DNA of 64,000 nt from Anaerolineaceae bacterium (GTDB taxonomy: Bacteria > Chloroflexota > Anaerolineae > Aggregatilineales > Phototrophicaceae). Shown piece after piece: positions 45,062-56,400 of this stretch (within the stretch, counting starts at the first letter, position 1; every line of letters begins with the position of its first letter). The notes under the pieces were generated by a model. The model was given only the letters and a program-made list of their open reading frames with translations. It was not told the origin of the DNA and ran no database searches. Where the stretch lies: NCBI GenBank assembly GCA_020634115.1, contig JACKCH010000012.1, positions 620,001-684,000 of the forward strand. Reading direction: 5' to 3'. The position numbers and the translations under genes are program-made.

Positions 45062-45188
45062 GTAAGAAAGAAAAAGCCATCTATTGAGAAATTTATTCAC
45101 AGGACCAAATACCTGACTCAACAATGGTTTATTGAGAATTTTTTACCTTTTTCACCGTTTCTTCCTATTCCCTTTTTTCAAGATTCAC

Positions 45189-45197
45189 TGTTATAAT
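45189..45197 (+). promoter_or_regulatory. Extended -10 promoter of the zinc-finger gene
   Basis: TGT plus a perfect TATAAT (45192-45197) forms an extended -10 box; the -35 region is poor and lies in a pyrimidine-rich stretch. Leader to GTG 45246 is about 40 bases. Confidence 0.55.
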
Positions 45198-45245
45198 CAA
45201 GTTAAGTTTTTGTTTATTTCGTTACCGCATTTTAGGAGCATCGCT

Positions 45246-45416
45246 GTGGCACAGCAGATCCCACCACAAAGGCATGATAGTAAAAAACAGGATGGCCCAA
45301 CCTGCCCATACTGTCAGCGGCGCTTTATCACCCTGGATGAGCTTACTTTACACATTGTCGTCCGCCATACACACGGTGCAACACCTAGCCCGGCACAAAC
45401 GAACAGCTCACATTAA
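45246..45416 (+). CDS. Tiny C2H2 zinc-finger protein
   Basis: A 56-residue protein starting at GTG 45246 behind AGGAGC; the frame extends upstream to 45132 but without a site, and over the promoter. It contains one C2H2 finger: CPYCQRRFITLDELTLHIVV then RH, with Cys20, Cys23, His36 and His41 (spacing C-x2-C-x12-H-x4-H), the same as classical eukaryotic fingers. The flanks are Gln/Lys- and Thr/Pro-rich. Prokaryotic C2H2 proteins such as Ros use a related finger in a larger domain. Whether this one binds DNA, RNA or protein is unknown. It is convergent with the kinase gene below. Confidence 0.75.
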   Translation: MAQQIPPQRHDSKKQDGPTCPYCQRRFITLDELTLHIVVRHTHGATPSPAQTNSSH

Positions 45417-45455
45417 CCCAGCGCAATACCACCATTAAGACCTGAGTTCTCTACC

Positions 45456-46373
45456 TTAGCGAACCCTGTGATAACGTTGGTTTTTTTCCTCTTTTGTTAC
45501 GCCCGATATTACCACCACTCCCACCTGCTCCACACAAAAAGAAGCTGATACAGCTGCCATCGCCCCCGCATCACGCAAACTCTTGCCGCGTCCAAGCGCA
45601 GCCGCCAGTGTCCCGCAGTAAGTATTCCCCGCCCCGGTCTGGTCAACCACCGCATTCACCGGCACCGAAGCGATGAATTGACGTTCTCCGGTTTCCCGGT
45701 TGGCAATCAATGAACCCGCAGCGCCCATCCGCAGCGCCACCATTCGCGCTCCATCCACAAACATAGCAGTAATCAGGTCTTCAGGCGGTAGATCACCGTA
45801 CACCAGCCGGGCTTCCAGTAAGTTCGGCGACACGACATCAATTCCCCCGCCCTGTAGAGTTTCGCGCATCGCTTCACGGTTCTCCGGCAGCATCACCTGT
45901 TGCAGCGGCTCCCACAAGATGAACCCATTGAGCTTGTCGCGCCAGGTGCGAATGCCGTCAAAGCCTTGCAGTAGATAGTAGGCCTGACTATCGGCATAAG
46001 CGGCGGGGAAATGTTCCGGTTGCGCCCCCCGGATAAACGGCTCAGTCACGTCCACCTGGTAGCTTTCAGATCGATTCCCCTCAGCGTCGAAATACTGCCA
46101 GGCGCGAATCTGTGGCAGGTCAAGCCAGTGCAGCCCGCGCAGGTCAAACGTCTGGCGCAGCACAGACAAGGCCGCTTCCGGCAGGTCACGCCCGGCCACC
46201 GCCATCAGGCCGGGACACTCATCCCACACCGCCGCGCCCAGTAGCGCGTGGATCACCCCACCGCCCAGGCAATCCCGGTAAATCCGGTCACCCGGCAGCA
46301 CAATGTCATCAATAAACACCGCCCCAATACCGACCAAGAATGGAGCGGGATGCTCACCATCGACCTCGGTCAT
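45456..46373 (-). CDS. PfkB-family protein with GAGN motif, next to psuG
   Basis: A 305-residue PfkB/ribokinase-fold protein. Glycine-rich CLGGGVIHALLGAAVWDE stands near the N-terminus, and the catalytic motif reads VVDQTGAGNTYCGTLAAALG. The last residue of GAGD, the catalytic Asp in known PfkB kinases, is Asn. The same GAGN is seen in fungal MAK32-like proteins. It overlaps psuG by four bases and would be the pseudouridine kinase PsuK by context, but with Asn at the base position activity is uncertain; it may instead be a non-kinase binder. The N-terminus includes the unusual VGIGAVFIDDIVLPGDRIYR. Confidence 0.85.
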   Translation of the reverse strand: MTEVDGEHPAPFLVGIGAVFIDDIVLPGDRIYRDCLGGGVIHALLGAAVWDECPGLMAVAGRDLPEAALSVLRQTFDLRGLHWLDLPQIRAWQYFDAEGNRSESYQVDVTEPFIRGAQPEHFPAAYADSQAYYLLQGFDGIRTWRDKLNGFILWEPLQQVMLPENREAMRETLQGGGIDVVSPNLLEARLVYGDLPPEDLITAMFVDGARMVALRMGAAGSLIANRETGERQFIASVPVNAVVDQTGAGNTYCGTLAAALGRGKSLRDAGAMAAVSASFCVEQVGVVVISGVTKEEKNQRYHRVR

Positions 46374-47284
46374 GGCAAACGAGACAACGCAGCGGCAATT
46401 TGCCCGGCGACGCGGGCATTATTTACCAGCAATGTGATATTGGCGTGCTTCGACTGCCCTTCCGTGATTTCAGCCACGCGCCGCAGCACAAACGGCGTCA
46501 CATCTTTACCACTCACGCCCTGCTCGTCGGCCTCACGTGTGGCCTGCTGAATCGCGGCTTCGGCAACGGCTTCGGGCAGTTCATCGGCGGCTGGCACCGG
46601 CACAGTGAACAGCAAACCCTGTTTCAAGTCCAGGGTATGAGCAGCCGCGATCACCTGAGCAGCCTCGTCGGGTGTTTCGATTCGCGCATCTAGCGGCAGC
46701 CCGCTGCTGGCGGTATAAAACGCGGGCAGGGTGTCCGTCCCTACCCCGATGACCGGTACGCCCTGTGTCTCCAGGACTTCCAGCGTCAGTGGCAGGTCAA
46801 GTATCGACTTCGCGCCGGAACACACCACCGCAACTGGCGTGCGTCCCAGTTCGATCAGATCTGCGGATACATCCTGCGGATGTCCCCGGTGGACTCCGCC
46901 GATGCCGCCGGTAGCGAATACCTTGATTCCCGCGAGATGGGCGACAATCATCGTCCCGGCGACTGTCGTCGCACCATGTTGTTTTAGGCCTACCACTAGC
47001 GGAAAATCACGGCGGCTGCATTTACGAACGGTCCCGACGGGCATTTGCGCCAGGCGGTCAATTTCATCACTGGAAAGCCCGACACGGATCACGCCCTCCA
47101 GAATAGCAATAGTTGCGGGAACAGCGCCGGATTCCCGCACGGCGGCCTCCATAGCCAACGCAGTTTCCACACTGGTCGGATATGGCAGTCCGTGTGTAAT
47201 CAACGTGGATTCCAGTGCTACAACCGGGTGTCTGGCGTTCAGGGCATCCTGGACTTCGGGTGATATTGTAAGCTGCATGTACAT
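46370..47284 (-). CDS. psuG: Pseudouridine-5'-phosphate glycosidase
   Basis: A 304-residue enzyme that reversibly splits pseudouridine 5'-phosphate into uracil and ribose 5-phosphate. Family motifs are present: VALESTLITHGLPYP near the start, SRRDFPLVVGLKQHGATTVA with the active-site Lys region, GVHRGHPQDVSADLIELGRT and CSGAKSILDLPLTLEVLETQ. Length is normal. ATG 47284 follows AGGAAA; MQLTISPEV (47278) is an alternative. It is followed by the GAGN kinase-like gene with a four-base overlap. Confidence 0.94.
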   Translation of the reverse strand: MYMQLTISPEVQDALNARHPVVALESTLITHGLPYPTSVETALAMEAAVRESGAVPATIAILEGVIRVGLSSDEIDRLAQMPVGTVRKCSRRDFPLVVGLKQHGATTVAGTMIVAHLAGIKVFATGGIGGVHRGHPQDVSADLIELGRTPVAVVCSGAKSILDLPLTLEVLETQGVPVIGVGTDTLPAFYTASSGLPLDARIETPDEAAQVIAAAHTLDLKQGLLFTVPVPAADELPEAVAEAAIQQATREADEQGVSGKDVTPFVLRRVAEITEGQSKHANITLLVNNARVAGQIAAALSRLP

Positions 47285-47319
47285 CGGTTTCCTGACTTCT
47301 GAGTTACGGATTTTCGGTC

Positions 47320-47328
47320 ATTCTATCA
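47320..47328 (-). promoter_or_regulatory. Extended -10 promoter of psuG
   Basis: On the minus strand TGA then TAGAAT (47325-47320) makes an extended -10 box 35 bases upstream of the psuG start, just beyond the terminator of the giant gene. Confidence 0.4.
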
Positions 47329-47336
47329 GGTTTAGC

Positions 47337-47371
47337 GTAAAAAGAAACCGGCCTGCATTAGCAGACCGGCT
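47337..47371 (-). terminator. Intrinsic terminator of the giant protease gene
   Basis: On the minus strand an 11-pair stem (AGCCGGTCTGC with GCAGGCCGGTT, two G-U wobbles and one near the loop) with a TAAT loop is followed by TCTTTTT. A second, shorter hairpin lies between it and the stop codon (around 47386-47410). Confidence 0.75.
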
Positions 47372-47421
47372 CATGAGAAAGATAGCAGGGGCAGGCTGTC
47401 TGCCCGCCCCGTTTTACAGCA

Positions 47422-50400
47422 TCAGGGGAGTACCTGCATCGCATCCACACTCAGGCTGCGCCGGTAGTCCCGGTTTTCGAAGATGAGCGTATGGTTGCCA
47501 TCACCGAAGCCGTAGAACACCACCGGTGTGAAGTAGGTGCGCCGTGTCATCTGGCTGAATTCGTTGCACTCCGGCCCTTCATTCGTCGCCAGACAGACCC
47601 GAACATTGCTACTGCTCGTGCTGTTCCCGGTCTGGTACAGCACCAGGGCGTTCCCTTGCAGGTACACCTGCATCACTGTACCAGCATTCTTACCCGTATG
47701 TTCGGTCAGATTCCAGGGGCCGCGTGACGGGCCGTAGCGGAAATTGCTGTTCGCTGTCCAGTTATGACCGAGCGCATAGTCTACGGCCATCGCATCGACA
47801 TCATCGTAAAGTTGGCCGGGTGTCAGCGGAGTCGCCGCGCCACCCTCAGAGACATCCCCGAAGACCGCAATTGCGTCAATCTTGAGGTAGTCTGCGGTCG
47901 TATAAACTGGAGTCTGAACATCATCAATCAGCCGTACTTCCGCCGTATACAGATCGGCGGGCAGCCCGTAGATGTCAAACCCAAACTGATATGCCGTGCC
48001 AGGAAGCGGGGTGTTACCGTTCAGCGCCGTCCAGTATGTGGGATAGGTATCTGTAGAGAAGACCTGGCAGGTTTCGCCTGTGGTATTCCCATCGTAGAAG
48101 TTACCATCAAACGTCGCGGTCAGCGCATAGCAGATGTTCATATCTGCGCCACGCCGATCCACCTGAGTGATGACAGCAAAGCCTGTCCCGTCAAACTGGA
48201 ACGTCAGATGATCGTTCAGGATATTCGATTGAATGTACGTACCGCCGTAAGCCCGCGAGGACTTCAACGTTGTCCAGGTTCCGCTGGTATCCAGCACGCC
48301 ACCTGCACTTGCCATGAAGTCGTCATAGACGCCCGGCGCCAACAGTGATCCCTGAATGACCTGGAACCCATCTACTGTGAAGCCGCTGGGGGTCAGGGTG
48401 CGGAACGTCAGGGTGTGCACGCCTGCGCTGCCCAACGCGGCCAGGTCTGTACTGGTCAGCACCAGTTGAGCCGCATTTGTCAGACTGTCGAACACCGCAC
48501 AGTTATCGTTATTCAGCGGATCTAGCGTGTCATACGTACCACCATCGGCACATACCAGCAGTTGGTTGCTGAATGACCGTGAGAAACGCGGCTCTGTGTA
48601 GAGGATGACGGTCGCGCCTTCAGCCGGGACATTCACCCGCAACGCCACTGCCGGGCCAGCATAAATCCGGCTCAACCGCCCGCGATCATCCACAATCGTC
48701 ATGTAACTTTCGTTGCTGTAGGTACGCGCCGCACGGCCAGAGATTGTGCCCCAACGATTTGCAGGAAGCGGTTGCAGGAAGGCATCCCCACTACCGTCCA
48801 CCGCATTTTCGTTATACAGCCCTGCAGTATTGAGCGTCGGCGGCAGAGTATCAAACACCTGCACGTAGTCCACCCGCAGCTTGACTGGGTAACGCACATT
48901 GCGGGTCGTCGCCGGGACGGTCAACTGTGTGAGGCCATCATCCACGTTCTGCACCCGTACCGAGTACGTGCCACTGGTCAGGCCACCGATAAGATAGCTA
49001 ACGGTGTAGCTGGTACGGGCAGTCTCGTTCTGATACAAGTGGCAGGTCGCACCGTTGGCCGCCGTGATTTGCATCGGGTCAGTATAGCTGCCCGCGCGGT
49101 AGCAGATTTGCACCTCACCCCCGAAACGATCCTGCTGTGTACCAATCTCGAAGCCCGTCCCCGTAAACCGGAAGATCATGCTGCCGTCCGCAGCCGCCGG
49201 GTTGCCACCCGTGAGGGTTGTTCCCGCCAGCGTTTCTGCCGCGTGACTATCCGTGTACGAGCGGGATGAAATCGTCGTCCAGTCGCTACCACTGTAGTTC
49301 AGTCCCGGATGGGTATCTTCATAGAACCCGGCGGGCAACGCTGCGGTGGTATCCACCAATTTCACTGCATCCAGGTTGAAGATGCCGGTATCCAGTGTAG
49401 TCAGGGTTACGATGTGTGGCGTCGTATCGAACAGCGAGATTGCTACTGGCTGCTGATAACCTGTTCCCGCCCCGTTATCAATGGTGAAGCACTGACGTGC
49501 CTGGTCTGAAACCCGGATTGCACAGGCCTCAATACTGGCATAGCCCCGGCGGGTGTCACGGTAGAGCGTCACATTATTGGCGTTATTTGTTTGGAAGACC
49601 ACACCTGCACCAACCACGTTGCGCGTCTGGTCGTAGTTCTCACCTGACTGATTGCGAGCCGAACGCCCCGTAAATGAGCGCCAGGCCGAACCATAGTAGT
49701 TGAACAATCCATCCGCCACGCGGTTGTCGTAGCTGGTTTCATAGTTGATTCCCGTCGTATCCAGCACGTTCACCGGCAGCGCATCATTATAGACCTGTAC
49801 CGCATCTACCTGCATTGAAATCGGCAGATAGCGAACATCATGCGCGGGGTCGCTCTGGATTTGGACGACTGCTGTATGAACGCCGCTGTTCAGGCCGAGG
49901 ATTGTCCGAGCAGCCTGGTACGTGACCCGTGAACTCTCGTTGTTAAATGTCTGGCAGGTCCCCGCCAGGACAGTCGCCGGAGTCAGCGTCGCGCTATCCA
50001 CCCAGCAGATTTTCACCGTGTCCGCGAACTGATTGAGCGTGAACAGCACCGAGAAGCCGGTTCCATTGAACTGGAACAGGGCCGTCGCGTCCGCTGTAGT
50101 CGTACTCTGAACAGTGCCACCCGAAGCCCGCGTGTCGGCGACTTCAGTGAACGATCCGTCAAAGTTGAAGATGCTGCTGAGGCCGGCAAAGGTGTCTTCG
50201 TAGTAACCGGCTGTTAGCGGGTCGTTGGCGTCGAACGGGCGGATGTAATCCAGCGGCATCGTCTTGCCGTCGGTGTTCTCGATGCTGACCCAGGTTTCGC
50301 CACCACATGCCACACTGATTGTCGCAGCCGCCTGGTAAGCATTGGCGAGGTTGTTGGCAACCGGAGTACAGGTTGCGGCGCCGCCGTAGCTGCCATAACA

Positions 50401-53400
50401 CACGTTTACCGTGCCATAGCTGGTGCTCGTCTGGCGCACATACTGCACTGCGCTGCCGGTGAAGTTATTCAGTTCAAAGAAGACCACCGAACCCTGCATC
50501 GTCCCCGTGTGTTGGCTGCCGCCCGAAGCCAGCCGGTTATCCAACTGGGTCAGGCTGCCGAACGGGAAGTAGAAGATACGATCATCCGTGTTCTCAATGT
50601 TCCCTACCGTGTTGTCGTCAATATCCTGTGTAGCTGAAGGCTGTTCCAGAATATCAACCCGGTCTACCAGCAGCGGTTTGGTGCTGTCGTTGTTCGTCAG
50701 TCGAATGGTATGGGTTCCGTTCGTCAGACCAACACGGGTAATCGCGACTGGTTTTTTCGTACTGCTGCTGGGCGTTGGCGCAATCACCGTGTCCACACCA
50801 TCGACCTTCAGTGTGTAGTTTCCACTCGTGACCGTGCTTTCGACCAGAACGATACTGAAACCGACTCCATCGAACGTGAATTCTAGGTAGTCGCCGGTAT
50901 CACCCGTGCCGGTGCTGTTCACGTAGCGGTCTGTCGCTGCCGCTTCAAGCGTGTTCGGCGTCCATGTACCATGGAACTTACCGCTCAACAGCGCGTGGCT
51001 GTCCTGGTAAATCCCCTCGCCCAGATTGGCCGTGCTGTCGTACACACCAACCGAATCTATATACAGGAAGTTCGGGTAATTCAGGTTCGTGACAGTTACG
51101 GCATAGCTCCCCACACCTGCCGGGAATATCTCACTCCCTAGCGTAGTGCTGTAGCCATTGGCATAAAAATCAATCGTCGTGCAGTTGCGATTCCCATTCG
51201 TCACCGGATTCGCCGTCAGTCGGGTAGCGCAGACCTCAACCATCGTTGACCGACTGGCTGTGTGGAAGAGCGTAATCGTATCTGCACCCGTGATGCTAAA
51301 GCGTAACTGTCCGCCCAGGTTACGGGTATAGTGGACAGTCTGCTCCATGTTGGTTCGGGCGCGGCTGCCCGTATTGAATGTCCAGTCCGTGCTTCTCGGC
51401 CCGAATGTCATATAAGGCGTTCCGGCAGCATCCACTGCGGCATCGTCATACAGCCCCGGTGCCATCGCGGTGTCGTAAGCGCCATAGATCAGCACGCCAT
51501 CCACCACGAATTTATCCGTTGTGGGGTCATTTTCAGTGATGGTGAAGGTGTAGTCACCAATCGGCAGATCCGCCAGATTAAGCGCACTGCTATAGAGCGT
51601 TGCGGTGCTGTAGGCAGTCAACGTCTTGGTGATGTTCAAGGTTGCGCCGCCGTTGGTCGTACCTGATACCGTGACATCCAGCAGACCACTGTAACGATCT
51701 GCCAGTGTGAACAGGCTGAAACCGGTGCAGTCCAGGCAGTCAAACGTCAGACTCGCGCCCGGCGCTGTGGTTTCCATCGCTGCATTGTCGCTGTAGCGCC
51801 GGTTCAGCGGGAGATTCCGCCAGGCATTGGTTTCATCATCCAGCGGGGCGTACAGCAAACCGGGGTCGGTATCCGGATAAAGTCCCGGAGTCAACGCCGC
51901 GCTGTTTGCCAGTTCAATGGCATCCAGATAGAGACGGCCATTCGTCAGCGTCGTGATGGAAACCACATGCGGGCCAGCGCCGGAAAGCGGGATGTTGAAG
52001 ATTTGCTGGTTCGCCGTTCCACCATCGTTACGAACCGTCACACAGGTGTACTGGTTCATATCGACATTGAACGCACCGTCATGCGGAGCGGTGCAGACCA
52101 GCAGCGGCGCATTTGACCGCGATGTGCTGCGGATCAGGCGTACCGTGTCTGCGTTATCAGTACGGAAGGCGATACCCGCACCCACGACGCCCTGAATGAG
52201 ATCGTAGTTCTCACCAGAGTACAGCCGAGCCGCCCGACCGGAAACCGAACGCCACCCATTACCGTAGTACAGGAACAGGTTGTCGCTTGATTGGTTGGTG
52301 TAGCTGGTTTCATAGCGTACCCCGGTTGTATCCAGCGGATTCAGTGTGTCCCAGGTATTGAACACCTGTACCGCATCAAGCTGCATGGTAATCGGCAGGT
52401 AACGAGTGTTGTGCGCCGGGTTATCCAGCATCTGCACCGCAACCGTGTGATCGCCCGGTGTCAGCCCTAGCAAGGAACGCGCCGCCTGATACACCGTCGC
52501 CCGGCTTTCGTTATTGAAGATGCGGCAGATACCCGTCGTGAGAACGGCATTGACATCGGTGGTCAGATTATCCGTCACGCAGATATTCACCTGGTCGGAT
52601 TTGTTGAAAAGCGTAAAGTTCACCGCAAAGCCCGTTCCGTTGAACTGGAACAGGACACCATCGCCGATTGCGGTGGTTTGCATCACCGATTTACCAGAGT
52701 ACCTGCTGCTTGTAACCGTTGTAAATGAGCCGGTGCCCAGGGTGAGAGTGTTATCGAAGGTCTGAATACCCGGCACGTCCTGCTCGTAGTAACCCTTCAG
52801 GAACGGGAGCGTGCTGCCGACAACCTGAATCTTATCCAGGTTAAAGGGCTGATTCGTCAGGCTGAAGATCTCAACCGTATGCGAAGCCACGCCTGTCCAG
52901 GCTTCCCGGAAGAGTGATTCGCTAATCATCAGCGGATCAGTCGAGATTGTGCTGCCACCAGCGGTCGTTGAACCGTCGGCATTCACACGGCTGTATTCTC
53001 CGGTACGCAGGTTAGCGATGATACAGTTACCATAACCACCACCGGCTACGCCCAGACCACGATCTACACAGATCACCATGTCCTGACTGTCAGACCGTCC
53101 AGCGTAACGGAACCAGTTGATCGTATCGGCATTAGCTGGTATCTGGAAGGTGATGAACGGCCCGGCATACGGAATACGGCGGGCAACGGATGTCAGGCTG
53201 TTATTGGAAGTGCGGCGATTGTTGGTATCCAACTGCCAGCTATCATCCACACCATTACCAGTGACAATCATCCCGAACACATCATCTTCGGTTGAGCCTA
53301 AGGGCAGGATGCCCAGTGGCTCATCGTCCAGTACCGTGATGCTGTCAATCACCAGCCGCCCATTAGCAGGCACGCTGTTGATGTGAATCCGCGCGGTGTG

Positions 53401-56400
53401 TTCCAGCGCTGGGTCAAGCCCGACAATCGGGCGGAACACATTATAGATCGGACGGCTCGGCGGCGGTGTGCCGATACTGTTATCGAACCGCTGGCAGACC
53501 TCGCCAGCGCCACCCGCCGGAGTGACACAGATGTCATAGCTGGTACCGCTGTAGGTACGGGTCGCAGAGTCGTAGAACCGTTCCAGCACCGTCCCGACCT
53601 CGATACCACTGCCCTGGAAGCTGAACTGAATATCCGGCACGCTGGCGCTGGTCGCTTCCATCGCAACCTGCCCAGAGGCAAAACGATCCGAAATCCGCGT
53701 CCAGCCGCCAAAGAACAACTGCGTCATCTGGCTTTCACTGACTTCGTGGAAGCCTGGATACAGCGCATTGTCGCCAATCAGGATCCCTACCGCGTCAACT
53801 TGTAGGTAACTCGCTCCCCGGTTGATAAACGACACCGTATGGGCTTCATCTGCCCGCAGCCGGGTACAGGAAACCACGTAGGGCAGGGTTGTCCGGCCAT
53901 AGATCTGGTCAGGGTGTGCGTTCGCCGTCGTCCCGGTGACCGCTGTCGTACGGCAGGTCATCCCATTCTGCGTGACCACTTGCTGACCATTCCAGGTAAT
54001 CGTATGGTCGTCAACCTGCAATTCCCAGTAGCCACCCGCACGGTGTCCCTGCATGTAGGCCGCGAAGCCGGTGCCAACAAAACGGAAGTCCGCCTGCTCA
54101 TTTACCACGCGAGTCTGATGCAGCGTGTTATTGATATTGCCTTCACTGTAGATCGGCATCCAGCCTGCACCCGTGTAGTCAAACGCGAAGCTGGTATCAT
54201 CGTGGATGCCACTATCCGGCAGTGACGGCACAATTTCAATCGTGACGATATTATCTACGGACGGAGTTGGCTCGCCATCGGCATCGGTGGTGCGATAGTG
54301 GAATGTAACTGTACCGGTCTGGTCTTGGAGTGCAGTGAGCGTCACCAGGCCGTTCGTGCCATTAGCCGCAGTCACCGCCGCACTGATTGCTCCCTCGCCC
54401 CCAACGATGATTCCCAGGTCGCCGGTTGCACTACCCCCGACATAACTGTAGGTATAGGGGTAGTCCGCGCCCGGTGTCAGGGTGGTGTTATCGTCTTCGG
54501 AGAAGAAGAAGTTGTCGTCAAAGCGAACATACGGACGCATCCTGAAGTTGATTGTCGTATTCGCCGTCTGGTTTTCTTCTACCCGGATAGTGTGAATCAC
54601 GGGATCAACCTGCGCTGGATCATCAGTGGGCGCAACGTTGATTGTGATTGTCCCGGTACCCGGTGTACCGCCGACCTGATCGCTTACCTGGTAATTGAAA
54701 GTAATCGCGCCAGCTGCATAGCCGGTATTGTAGAAATTCTTCGGCGGACAGTAGGTAAGGAAATCGGTGGAAGGAGTCGTATGCTGATACGGCTGCCCAC
54801 CGCAAGCATTACCGGCGTCCGTATCATAGAACGGCGGCAGCGACGTAATGGTATACGTGTAAGGCGGGAAGCCACCGGTAGCGATGAAAGCAATTGAGCC
54901 GGATGGGTCATCTTCGTTCAGGTTGGCAACAACCGCGCCACCTTTGACCGAGATGAATTCATACGCGCCGATGTCAATATGGATGGTTGTATCACCATTG
55001 CCATCTTCATAGCGTGCGTTGCCCAATACATCGGTTGCTGTTGCTAGGTTGATCCCTGCCACCGTCACCAACGCATCATCCCCTGCATCAATTCCGGTGC
55101 TCGTCCCTTTCAGGCGGTACGGATCATTGGGAGCAATGGTCGCGCCGACAAACTGTGTATTGGGGTCTGATAGCGGCAGCGGGTCAGTATCCAGGATATT
55201 GTTATAACCCAGCCACGAAATTGAGCAGTCACCACCGGTATCGCCTGAGTTGGACGCCCAGTTATTGCGAACACCGTTATCTGAACCACCCTCAATAGAG
55301 CCGCAGGTCGAATTGATCGCCAAGTCCTGCACCGGCCCTAGAAGGGCGCTGTTATCGTAGAAGAGGTTATTGTAAATATCCCATACACCGTCTCCATTGA
55401 CCCCCGGGTTACCTGGATTACCGCGTGCGATGATCGCGCCGTATTGCAGGTTGGTCATCAGGCTGTGACCGACCACCGTATTGTTGATGAAACGAAAACG
55501 GCGGTTCGGGTCAAGGTGAATGACCGGCCCGGTATTGAGGTTATTCATGAAGAGGTTGCTAAAGAACGATACTTCATAGGCATCGTTGCTGTTGGTGATA
55601 TGCACCAATGATTTGGTGTCGTTTTCCACAAAGCGGTTGTCATATACGTCGACCTGGCTTTCTTCAATCCGAAGCACCGGGTCAGAAACGAGAGTCCCCG
55701 CGATAGATGTATGGTTGTTGTTAAAGTCGTTGTTCTGCACCAGGATCGGCGTTGAACTACCGGAGTTCTGGATTTTGAGCGCAGCGCCTCGCAATACATC
55801 GTTTTCGGAGAACAGATTGCCATCTACCGTGATATTCTGGCTATTGGCAATGACCACCGGCACAGAAGCATGGTTGATTTCCTGGAAGCTGGTAAACGTA
55901 TTGCTGGTAATCACCGCAGCACTGGAGCCGGTCACCTGCACAGCTAACGGATTCACCGCCAGCGGGCCACCAATATCCAGCGGCGCGGCACTATTGAAGA
56001 TAAACCCTTGCAGCGTGAAGGGATTTGACCGGGCGGCAACTTCGATACCACCACCGCTTTCAAAACCATCATTCACCCAGAATCGACTGATGGCCGCATC
56101 GCTTGCCACCGCCGAGTCATAGGATTGCAGGATCACACCACTGGCAATACTGTTGTCTATCTCCAGCGGGGTGACATACTCACCGGGCAGCAAAACCACG
56201 CAATTATTTGCTCCAGCGTGTGCCAGGGCATTCGCTGGATGAATGTAGGGGTTCGACAGTGTACCGTTCTGCGTACTATCAGGGTTGGCTGTGCTGACAT
56301 ACAGGATTGAGCCGCTGCAAGTCGCGGGTTCCACCGGGTCGGTAAATGTCTGCCAGTTAAAATTGATGGCGGGATTACCCAGCACTGTCAGCCCCGCGCC

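Noticed and set aside
45132..45245. Longer N-terminus of the zinc-finger protein
   Set aside because: The promoter TATAAT lies inside it and GTG 45246 has a good ribosome-binding site.
47422..54222. CRISPR-like or tandem DNA repeats
   Set aside because: The periodicity is in the protein modules of the giant gene; DNA copies are diverged and there are no short identical repeats with spacers.
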